From Methylobacterium sp. WL119 (GTDB lineage: Bacteria; Pseudomonadota; Alphaproteobacteria; Rhizobiales; Beijerinckiaceae), in assembly GCF_008039875.1 (NCBI RefSeq), contig NZ_VRUU01000010.1, positions 1 through 64,000 of the forward strand: 64,000 nt of DNA, in the 5' to 3' direction. Below, piece by piece: positions 45,972-55,962 of the stretch (position 1 is the first letter of the stretch; each line of letters opens with the position of its first letter). The notes beneath the pieces were generated by a model that had not been told where the DNA came from, did not search any database, and worked only from the letters and a program-made list of their open reading frames with translations. The position numbers and the translations under genes were made by a program.

Positions 45972-46124
45972 CCCGTTTGCGGGTGCGGCGGCCCGCTCCC
46001 GGACAGTTGCGCGCAGACGACTGGCGAAACCGAATCCCGCCGCCTAGATTGGCTCAGACGCGGCCGGGCCCGTCGCAGCGACGCGACAAGCCCCGGCCGG
46101 CACGAAGGAGCCGGTTCCATCACG

Positions 46125-46541
46125 ATGACAGACGTCCCGATGCGGGGCACCGCTCATCCCCACGACTCGACAGGCCGGCCTTCGCTCGAGGCGGTGCGGT
46201 TCACGACGACCGCCTCGGACCCCGGGGACCCGGGCGGCGACGATCGCTCGAATACGGCGATCATCACCCGTACCAAGCCGAAGACCAAGCGGCCGAGCCT
46301 GTATCGGGTGCTATTGCTCAACGACGACTACACGCCGCAGGATTTCGTCGTGCTGGTGGTCGAGCGTTTCTTCAACAAGACCCACGAAGACGCCTACCAG
46401 ATCATGATGCACGTGCATCATAACGGCGTCGGAGAATGCGGGGTGTTCACCTACGAGGTCGCCGAGACCAAGGTGACGCAGGTCATGGACTTTGCGCGCA
46501 AACACCAACATCCTCTGCAGTGCGTTATGGAAAAAAAGTAG
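46125..46541 (+). CDS. clpS: ATP-dependent Clp protease adaptor ClpS
   Basis: 138 residues. The first 55 residues are a disordered extension (the family is usually about 105). The core is [84 protein letters not shown]. The N-degron pocket residues [10 protein letters not shown] and MHVHHNG are intact. ClpS hands N-end-rule substrates to ClpA, encoded 26 bp downstream. A second ATG at 46140 could also serve as start; GGAG lies rather far (about 15 nt) before the first. Confidence 0.96.
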   Translation: MTDVPMRGTAHPHDSTGRPSLEAVRFTTTASDPGDPGGDDRSNTAIITRTKPKTKRPSLYRVLLLNDDYTPQDFVVLVVERFFNKTHEDAYQIMMHVHHNGVGECGVFTYEVAETKVTQVMDFARKHQHPLQCVMEKK

Positions 46542-46567
46542 GCTCACGCAGCACAAAGGCTCGAGCA

Positions 46568-49048
<2,481 letters not shown>

Positions 49049-49077
49049 CGCCGGAGTGACGTGAGCCCGATCGACCT

Positions 49078-49110
49078 GGCCCCGGAGCGCGCCTCGCGCT
49101 CCGGGGCCTT
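49078..49110 (+). terminator. Terminator-like hairpin after clpA
   Basis: GGCCCCGGAGCGC (49078-49090) and GCGCTCCGGGGCC (49096-49108) form a perfect 13-bp stem around GCCTC, followed by only two T residues. Confidence 0.75.
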
Positions 49111-49205
49111 GCGCATGACGGCGAATGCGGCTTTCAGGTTCGCGGACGATTGCACCATGGACGCGGCGGCCGACCGTCGCCGCGAAGGATCGAGCGGGCG
49201 TGACG

Positions 49206-49478
49206 ATGAGCGAACTGCATGAGGGCCCCCTCCTGCCCGTCGATCAGCCCACGGCGGCGCCCGCCCGACCGAAGCCCGTCACCCGACGCGAGGAGCGCCG
49301 CCGCCGCCGGACCCGCCGCCGCCGCGGCGAGGAGATCCTGGCCTGGGTGCTGGTGCCGCTGATCTGCCTCGGGATCTACTGGGGCATCAATGCCGGCTTC
49401 GAGTTCATGGGAACCTCGCCGGGCCAGGTCTGGGACCAGCTGATGCAGGTCAAGGCGATGATGGAGAAGCGCGCCTGA
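49206..49478 (+). CDS. Small single-pass membrane protein with Arg-rich stretch, 90 aa
   Basis: From the ATG at 49206 with AAGGA upstream. A Pro-rich N-terminus is followed by a very basic run (RREERRRRRTRRRRGEE), one membrane helix (ILAWVLVPLICLGIYWGIN) and a short C-terminus (GTSPGQVWDQLMQVKAMMEKRA). The basic stretch before the helix fixes the N-terminus in the cytoplasm. The C-terminal part is therefore periplasmic. No family is known. It lies between clpA and the amine oxidase on the same strand, 46 bp before the latter. Confidence 0.7.
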   Translation: MSELHEGPLLPVDQPTAAPARPKPVTRREERRRRRTRRRRGEEILAWVLVPLICLGIYWGINAGFEFMGTSPGQVWDQLMQVKAMMEKRA

Positions 49479-49524
49479 TCGCGTCGCTCCGGTCGCCGCA
49501 CGCACTCGCGCGAACGGAGCCGTC

Positions 49525-50832
49525 ATGTCCCTCACCCGTCGCGCCGCGCTGATCGGCGCCCTCCTCGCGACTCCGGTCGTAAGGGCGGCCGGTCGCGACG
49601 GTCCGGTGATCGTCGTCGGCGCCGGCGCGGCCGGGCTCGCGGCCGCCGACATCCTGCGCCAGGCCGGGCGTCCCTTCACCGTGATCGAGGCGCGCGACCG
49701 CATCGGCGGTCGCGCCCATACCGAGCTCGGGCTCGGACTGGACTGTCCCTTCGATGCCGGTGCCGAGTACGTTCACTGGGCCGAGCGCAATCCCTGGCGC
49801 GCCGTCGCCGAACGCGAGAACGTGCGGATCGCCGGGCAGGAAGGCTGGGCGCGGATCCTGTTCGTCGACGGGCGCCCGGCGACCGTGACCGAGCGCAACC
49901 GACGCCGCGCCGCCTTCTCCGGCCTCGACGCCGCCCTGAAGCCGGTGGACGGCCCCGACCGGTCGCTCGCCGAAGCCGCCGCCGCGGCCGGACCGGACAT
50001 GGCGCAGGCGGCGGCGGGCCTTGCCCGGCTGTCGCTCGGCGAGGAGCCCGAGCGCGTCTCGGTGCTCGACTACGACCGGCTGTGGTCCGGCACCGATCTG
50101 TGGCTCGACGGCTACGGCAGCCTTGTCCGCCGCCGCTTCGCGACGATGCCGGTCTCCCTCGGCACGGCCGCGACCGCCATCGATTGGACCGGCGAGGGCG
50201 TGCGGGTGACGACGCCCGGCGGCACGCTCGACGCCGCGGCGGTGATCCTCACCGTTCCGGTCGGCGTGCTGGCCGCGGGCACGATCCGCTTCACGCCGGA
50301 CCTGCCGGCCCCGACGCGGGATGCGCTCGGCGGCCTCGGCATGGGCGCCTACAGCAAGGTCGGCCTCCGGCTCGATCCCGCCCGGATCGACCTGAAGGCG
50401 GTGGGGGACGCAGTGTCCGTGGCGCACCGCGGCGACCAGGACCGGACGATCTACTTCGAGGTCTCGCCGTTCGACCGACCGCTCGCGGTGGCCAACATCG
50501 GCGGCGACGGATCCCGTGCCCTGTGCGAGCTCGGCGAAGCGGCGGCCGTCGCCGAGGTCACGGACCGGCTGGTGGCGATCCTCGGCACGCAGGCGCGCGG
50601 CGCCGTGACGGCAGGCAAGCTTGCCGGCTGGTGGACCGATCCGCATGCGCGCGGCAGCTACGCGATCGCCCATCCCGGCCATGCCGACGCCCGGACCGCC
50701 CTGCAGGCGGCGATCGGCGACCGCATCTTCCTCGCCGGCGAAGCCTATGCGGGCGGCGGCGCCATGACGGTCGGCGGCGCGACCCTCGACGGCGAACGCG
50801 CCGCGCGGGCCGTCCTGCGGATGCTGGGCTGA
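49525..50832 (+). CDS. Tat-exported flavin amine oxidase
   Basis: 435 residues. The twin-arginine signal is MSLTRRAALIGALLATPVVRA. The FAD-binding fold begins PVIVVGAGAAGLAAADILRQAGRPFTVIEARDRIGGRAHTE (GxGxxG, then the Glu and GG motif of amine oxidases). The C-terminal FAD contact is RIFLAGEAYAGGGAMTVGGATLDGERAA. It fits the flavin monoamine oxidase/polyamine oxidase family. Tat export together with FAD indicates folding before secretion to the periplasm. The substrate is unknown. It converges with the egtBD operon and has no tight partner. Confidence 0.87.
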   Translation: MSLTRRAALIGALLATPVVRAAGRDGPVIVVGAGAAGLAAADILRQAGRPFTVIEARDRIGGRAHTELGLGLDCPFDAGAEYVHWAERNPWRAVAERENVRIAGQEGWARILFVDGRPATVTERNRRRAAFSGLDAALKPVDGPDRSLAEAAAAAGPDMAQAAAGLARLSLGEEPERVSVLDYDRLWSGTDLWLDGYGSLVRRRFATMPVSLGTAATAIDWTGEGVRVTTPGGTLDAAAVILTVPVGVLAAGTIRFTPDLPAPTRDALGGLGMGAYSKVGLRLDPARIDLKAVGDAVSVAHRGDQDRTIYFEVSPFDRPLAVANIGGDGSRALCELGEAAAVAEVTDRLVAILGTQARGAVTAGKLAGWWTDPHARGSYAIAHPGHADARTALQAAIGDRIFLAGEAYAGGGAMTVGGATLDGERAARAVLRMLG

Positions 50833-50874
50833 GGGGGATCGGACGCGGATCTTGCGTGCGGATCGGGGTGCAGG

Positions 50875-50896
50875 CCCTCTCCCCTGCGGGAGAGGG
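50875..50896. terminator. CT-rich hairpin between amine oxidase and egtD
   Basis: CCCTCTCCC (50875-50883) and GGGAGAGGG (50888-50896) form a perfect 9-bp stem around CTGC, between two convergent genes. It probably acts as a bidirectional terminator, and this CT/GA-rich hairpin type recurs in smaller form at 346-361. Confidence 0.6.
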
Positions 50897-50940
50897 GGGC
50901 GTGACGTGCGACGCTCTCGCAAGAACCGTCGAGCCGCCCC

Positions 50941-51915
50941 CTATCCCAAGCGCAGGGCATGCACCGAGAACAACCTCTCGGGGTCGGTCCACACCGTGAC
51001 CGGCGACCACCCGGCCTCCGCCGCCAAGGCGCGAAAACCGTCGAGCGTGTACTTGTAGCTGTTCTCGGTGTGGATCGTCTCGCCCTCGGCGAAGGCGAAG
51101 GCGTGTCCGGCCACCGTCACCGTCTGGTCGGCGCGGCTCACGAGATGCATCTCGATCCGCGAGGCCGCGCGGTTGAACACCGCCCGGTGCGCGAACGCGG
51201 CGGCGGCGAAGGTGCCGGACAGGTCGCGATCGATCCGGGTCAGCAGATTGAGGTTGAACGCCGCGGTCACGCCGGCCGCGTCGTCGTAGGCCGCCTCGAG
51301 CACCGCGGCGTCCTTGACGAGGTCGACGCCGACGACGAGCGTCGCGCCCTCCCCCAGCACGTCGCCGAACTGGCGCAGCAGGCGGGCGGCCTCCGCGGGC
51401 TCGAAGTTGCCGATGGTCGAGCCCGGGAAGAACCCGGCGCGCGGCGCGTCGCCGAGGTCGTGCGGCAGGGCGAAGGGCTGGGTGAAGTCGGCGGCGATCG
51501 GCGCGATGCGCAGGGCGGGATGATCGCCCTGGAGCGCGGCCGCCTCGCTGCGCAGGAACGTCTCCGACACGTCGACCGGGACGTAGGCCGCGAGGTCCGG
51601 CATGTGCCGGAGCAGGCGACGGACCTTCACGGTCGAGCCGCTGCCGAACTCCACCAGCGCGGCGCCGCGCGGCAGGGCGGCGGCGATCTCGGCGCCTCGC
51701 ATGTCGAGGATGCCGAGCTCGGTCCGGGTCGGGTAGTATTCCGGCAGCCGCGTGATCTGCTCGAACAGGTCGGACCCGACGGCGTCGTAGAAGTACTTCG
51801 CCGGCAGGGTCTTCTGCGGCTTCGCGAACCCGGCCAGCACGTCTTCGAGGAACGCCCGGTCGTCGGGCAAGTGGGCGAGCGGCGTCGCGTCTGCGAAGAC
51901 GGGCTTGATGGTCAC
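50941..51915 (-). CDS. egtD: L-histidine N-alpha-methyltransferase EgtD
   Basis: 324 residues from a GTG at 51915, with GGAG 9 nt upstream. It trimethylates histidine to hercynine, the first step of ergothioneine synthesis. Family marks are LPAKYFYDAVGSDLFEQITRLPEYYPTRTE at the start, the SAM site VEFGSGSTVKVRRLL, YVPVDVSETFL, FFPGSTIGNFEPAEA, and the histidine-binding part near RIEMHLVSRADQTV and IHTENSYKYTLDGFRALAAEAGW. It follows egtB by 23 bp on the same strand, forming a two-gene operon. No egtC or egtE is adjacent. Confidence 0.95.
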   Translation of the reverse strand: MTIKPVFADATPLAHLPDDRAFLEDVLAGFAKPQKTLPAKYFYDAVGSDLFEQITRLPEYYPTRTELGILDMRGAEIAAALPRGAALVEFGSGSTVKVRRLLRHMPDLAAYVPVDVSETFLRSEAAALQGDHPALRIAPIAADFTQPFALPHDLGDAPRAGFFPGSTIGNFEPAEAARLLRQFGDVLGEGATLVVGVDLVKDAAVLEAAYDDAAGVTAAFNLNLLTRIDRDLSGTFAAAAFAHRAVFNRAASRIEMHLVSRADQTVTVAGHAFAFAEGETIHTENSYKYTLDGFRALAAEAGWSPVTVWTDPERLFSVHALRLG

Positions 51916-51938
51916 GCGCGGTACTCCGAGATGCGACG

Positions 51939-53201
51939 TCAGGCGCGGGACTGCGCCAGGCGCAGGCCCGTGAATTGCCAGCGCTGATGCGGATAGAAGA
52001 AATTGCGGTACGGCAGCCGCGCATGACCCTCCGGCGTCGCCACCGACGAGCCGCGCAGCACGAACTGGTTCGACATGAACTTGCCGTTGTACTCGCCGAG
52101 TGCGCCCGGCAGCGGGCGGTATCCCGGGTAGGCGGTGTAGGCGCTGCGGGTCCATTGCCAGACGAGGCCGAACGCGTCGTCGAGTCTGCCATCGCGGGCG
52201 GCGACCTCCCATTCGAACTCGGTCGGCAGGTCGCGCCCGGCCCAGCGGGCGTAGGCATCCGCCTCGTAGTAGCTGACGTGGGTGACGGGCTGCGCCGGAT
52301 CGATCGGGCGCCGGCCGCCGAGCGTCATGCAGGTCCAGCCCGGCTCGCCCGGCTGCCAGTAGCCCGGCGCCTCCCAGCCCTCGGCCTGCGCCGCGAGCCA
52401 GCCGTCGGACAACCACAGGTCGGGGCGGGAATAGCCGCCATCTTCCATGAAGCGCAGCCAGTCGCCGGTCGTGACGAGCGCCCGGTCGATCGACACGGGC
52501 AGGACCAGGCTGTCGTGCCGGGGATGCTCGTTGTCGAACGAGAACCCGTCGCCGGCATGGCCGACCTGATGGATGCCGTGGGCCAGGTCGATCGTGCCGG
52601 AACGATTGGCCGCCTTCGGGAAACGCCATTCGGCGTCGTAGACCGGATGCAGCGGGTTCTGCGCGAAGGCGTGCAGGATGTCGGTGAGCAGCAGCTCCTG
52701 GTGCTGCTGCTCGTGGAACAGCCCGATCTCGAGGATCGGCAGGATCGCCTCGAGCGCGCCCGGCGCGGCCTGCGCCAGCAACGTCTCGACCGCGCGGTCG
52801 ATGTGCGCGCGGTAGCCGGCGATCTCCTCGGTGGTCGGCCGGGTGATCAGCCCGCGCATCACCCGCGGCTGACGTGGGCCGGCGGCGACATAGTACGAGT
52901 TGAACAGGTAATGCAGGCGCTCGTCATGGATGCGGTAGCCCGGCAGGTGCTCGCGCAGCAGGAACTGCTCGAAGAACCATGTCGTGTGCGCGCGATGCCA
53001 CTTGGTCGGGCTGGCATCGGCCATCGATTGGACCTGCTGATCCTCCGGCGACAGCGGCGCGGCACGGCGCTCGGTCTCGGCACGGACGAAGCGGAAGGCG
53101 GCGATCCAGGCGTCCCGGTCCACCGGCCGGGCGGAGACGGGCGGCGGCGGGAAGGCCTGAGCGGGCGCGTCCGTCTCGCGAAGTGTCGCCGTCGCAGCCA
53201 T
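51939..53201 (-). CDS. egtB: Ergothioneine biosynthesis sulfoxide synthase EgtB
   Basis: 420 residues from the ATG at 53201 (GGAGG 6 nt upstream). The DinB-like N-terminal domain supplies the iron ligands: a first histidine in KWHRAHTTWFFEQFLL and the HxxxHxE motif in GLFHEQQHQELLLTD. The FGE-sulfatase-like C-terminal domain contains DEWH-like elements and WQWTRSAYTAYPGYRPLPG and QFVLRGSSVATP. EgtB joins hercynine with cysteine or gamma-glutamylcysteine through oxygen. Without EgtC nearby the sulfur donor may be cysteine (or the amidase lies elsewhere). Confidence 0.95.
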   Translation of the reverse strand: MAATATLRETDAPAQAFPPPPVSARPVDRDAWIAAFRFVRAETERRAAPLSPEDQQVQSMADASPTKWHRAHTTWFFEQFLLREHLPGYRIHDERLHYLFNSYYVAAGPRQPRVMRGLITRPTTEEIAGYRAHIDRAVETLLAQAAPGALEAILPILEIGLFHEQQHQELLLTDILHAFAQNPLHPVYDAEWRFPKAANRSGTIDLAHGIHQVGHAGDGFSFDNEHPRHDSLVLPVSIDRALVTTGDWLRFMEDGGYSRPDLWLSDGWLAAQAEGWEAPGYWQPGEPGWTCMTLGGRRPIDPAQPVTHVSYYEADAYARWAGRDLPTEFEWEVAARDGRLDDAFGLVWQWTRSAYTAYPGYRPLPGALGEYNGKFMSNQFVLRGSSVATPEGHARLPYRNFFYPHQRWQFTGLRLAQSRA

Positions 53202-53456
53202 GCTGGTCCTCCCGTCGTCCGCTGATCCGCCGGTCGCGGTTGATGGAGATATGGCCGAAGGCGCAGCCGACAACGGCAGCGCGACGATTCAGTTCGCAAT
53301 AGGCTCACCGACGCCGGCCGACGCGCCGCAAGTCTGTGTAGAGCGGGGCCGCTTGACGCGGTTGATCGATCCCCGAGCCTTTTTGCAGCCGCAGTGAGAT
53401 GGCCTTAACCCTCTCGTCCAAGACTGCGGGGCTCTGATGCTGGGGTACGCGTTCTG

Positions 53457-54335
53457 ATGCGGATCGATCTGATGGCCGGAGCGAGCCTGTCGGCGGCGGC
53501 TTTGCGCGCGGCGCCCGAGCCCACCATCCTGGTGTTCGACTCGGGCCTCGGCGGCCTGACGGTGCTGGAGCAGGTGCGCCGAGCCCGGCCCGACGCGCGC
53601 TACGTCTACGCTGCGGACGACGCGGCCTTTCCCTACGGCCGGCTCTCGGAATCGGTCCTGGTCCAGCGCGTGCTCGACGTGATGGCGCGCCTGATCGCGA
53701 CGCACCGGCCCGACCTCGTCGTCATCGCCTGCAACACCGCCTCGACGCTGGTGCTGCCGGCCCTGCGCCAGCGCTTCCCGACGCCGTTCGTCGGCGTGGT
53801 GCCGCCGATCAAGCCGGCGGCCGAGACCAGCCGCTCACGCCTCGTCACGCTGCTGGCGACCCCCGGCACCGTCGCGCGCTCCTACACGCGCGACCTGATC
53901 ATGACCTATGCCGAGGCCTGCTCGGTGACCTCGATCGGCTCGGCGAACCTCGCCAACTACGCCGAGGCGGAACTCGCCGGCACGCCGGTGGACGACGCGG
54001 CGATCGCCGCCGAGATCGCACCGTGCTTCGTCACGGCCGAGGACGGCCGGCGCACCGACGTCGTCTGCCTCGCCTGCACCCATTACCCGCTGCTGCGCGC
54101 CCGCTTCGAGCGGCTCGCGCCCTGGCCCGTCACCTGGATCGATCCGGCGCCCGCCATCGCGCGCCGGGTGACGCAGCTCCTCGGCAGCACCCCGCGCGAT
54201 GCGCGCTCGGACGAGGGCCCGGTGCTCGGCGCCTTCACCGGCGGCGCGACGCTCACGGATGCGCTGCGCGCCTCGCTCGACCGGCGCGGCATCCCGTCGA
54301 TCGGCGTCGACCCGATGCCGCTGACGCTGCAGTAG
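53457..54335 (+). CDS. murI: Glutamate racemase MurI
   Basis: 292 residues. It supplies D-glutamate for peptidoglycan. Catalytic cysteines lie in VVIACNTASTLVLPAL and VCLACTHYPLLRARF, and the N-terminal nucleotide-like motif is ILVFDSGLGGLTVLEQVRRARP. ADDAAFPYG is the conserved Pro-Tyr-Gly loop. A second ATG at 53472 could be the start. Divergent from egtB and convergent with the PepSY gene. Confidence 0.95.
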   Translation: MRIDLMAGASLSAAALRAAPEPTILVFDSGLGGLTVLEQVRRARPDARYVYAADDAAFPYGRLSESVLVQRVLDVMARLIATHRPDLVVIACNTASTLVLPALRQRFPTPFVGVVPPIKPAAETSRSRLVTLLATPGTVARSYTRDLIMTYAEACSVTSIGSANLANYAEAELAGTPVDDAAIAAEIAPCFVTAEDGRRTDVVCLACTHYPLLRARFERLAPWPVTWIDPAPAIARRVTQLLGSTPRDARSDEGPVLGAFTGGATLTDALRASLDRRGIPSIGVDPMPLTLQ

Positions 54336-54396
54336 CGCCGCGCCGCCGCCTGGCCGGCGAGACCGGCGGGGCGCGCGACCGCAAGTAATCCGTCGA

Positions 54397-55951
54397 TCAG
54401 TGCTGCGCCGCCACGGAGCCGGGCCGCGGTCGCTCGGCGAGCGGTCGCCGGCGCAGCCCCGCCGCCTTGCAGGCCGCGAAGGCGAAGGCGGCGCCGAGCC
54501 CGAGCAGCGCGAGATCGAACCCGTAGAACGCCGCGTCGCCGGCCCGCAGGCTCGCGAGCAGGTGGCGCCCGGTGGCGAGCCCGCCGACGACCGGCACGGC
54601 GGCGAGCAGCGCGGCCGCGGTCGCGAGCATCGCGGTCCATCCGGTTCGCGGCGGCAGGGCCAGCGGCACCAGCGTGGCCAGGATCCAGGCGCCGAAGAAG
54701 ACCGTCACCTCGGCCTCCTTGCGCTCCGCCATCCCGAGCGGGAGCAGGCGGTTGGCCAGGAAGTAGCCGGCGATGGCGATCGGCAGCCCGGCGATGGTGC
54801 CGACGTTGAGCGCCTGCACCAGCCGCATCCCGAGATGCGCCCGCGTCGCGGTGCCGGGCTTGGGCACCCGCGCCACCGTCCAGAGGATCAGCCCGGTCGC
54901 CACCATGGCCGCGCCCATCGCGCCGCTGAGGAAGAACAGCACGCGCAGGGCCGGCCCGGCGAAATGCGCCTCGTGCAGGCCGACCATCGCGGTGAAGGTG
55001 CCGGCGGCGGGCTTCATCGCGCCCAAGGTCTCGATCACCGCGCCGCTGGTGCCGTCGAACGCCACCTGCGGATGGCGGTGCCTCAGGCCATGCGGCTCCT
55101 CGAACACCGCCACGACCGTCGCGTTGGCGTCGCCCGGGTTCTGCACGGTGATCCGCTCCAGCGGCTCGGCGTTCATCGCGAGCGCGCGCTCGACCATCGG
55201 GCCGAACGGGGCGAGCGGCGGGCGGGCGGGCGGCGGTGATCTGGCCGGATTCGGCGAAGAAGGCCTGCGCGTCGCCGCGATAGGCGGTGGTGACGCCCCA
55301 GGGCATGTACATCAGCGCCAGCGTCACGATCCCCGTATAGGTGATCATCAGGTGGAACGGCAGCGCCAGCACCCCGGTCACGTTGTGCGCGTCGAGCCAG
55401 CCGCACTGCGCCGACTTGGCGTGACGGCGGAAGGTGAACAGGTCGACGAAGATCCGCCGGTGGGTGACGATCCCGGAGACCAGCGCGACGAGCATAATCA
55501 TCGCGCAGATTCCGACGATCCAGCGGCCCCAGAGCGGCGCCATGCTGAGCTCGAAGTGGAAGCGGTAGAGGAAGTCGCCGCCGCGGGTGTCGCGGACGGC
55601 GACCGCGGCGCCGGTCGCGGGATCGAGCATCGCCTGGCCCGGCGGGGTGCCGGGCTTGCGGCGCCAAAACAGGTCGAGGGTCGGCCGGTCCGGGCTCGGC
55701 AGGGTGATGAACCAGCTGCGCGCGCCCTTCGCCTGCGCCTCGAGATAGGCGCGGGCGAGGTCGGCGGCGTGCCCGAGGGCGACCGGGCTCAGCGGAGCCC
55801 CGGCCCTCAGTTCCGGCCGCATCCATTGCGAGATCTCCGAGCGGTAGTAGCTCGCCGTGCCGGTGACGAAGACGGAAAACAGCACCCAGCCGACGACGAG
55901 GCCGGACCAGGCGTGCAGCCACGCCATCGATTGCCGGAAGCCGTTGCGCAT
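54397..55951 (-). pseudogene. PepSY-associated membrane protein (PiuB-like), frameshifted at a GCGG repeat
   Basis: The first part (start 55951) gives about 240 residues: FRQSMAWLHAWSGLVVGWVLFSVFVTGTASYY, a periplasmic PepSY domain, helices WIVGICAMIMLVALVSGIVTHRRIF and ALPFHLMITYTGIVTLALMYMPWG. It then reads ESGQITAARPP before running out of frame at 55218-55233. The remaining 266 residues continue in the next frame (PLAPFGPMVERALAMNAEPLERI, then helices LRVLFFLSGAMGAAMVATGLILWTV onward). Removing one GCGG unit restores one 516-residue protein. PiuB-like proteins sit with siderophore receptors and may be ferric-siderophore reductases. Here it follows the receptor with 11 bp between. Sequencing error, a real pseudogene or repeat-driven switching are all possible. 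Confidence 0.8.
55218..55233. repeat. GCGG tetranucleotide repeat, four copies
   Basis: Four perfect tandem GCGG units inside the PepSY gene, exactly where the reading frame breaks. Four copies put the gene out of frame and three copies restore it. A tetranucleotide tract in a gene is the classical structure for slipped-strand phase variation, though four units is short. Confidence 0.85.
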
Positions 55952-55962
55952 GGTTTCGCGTC

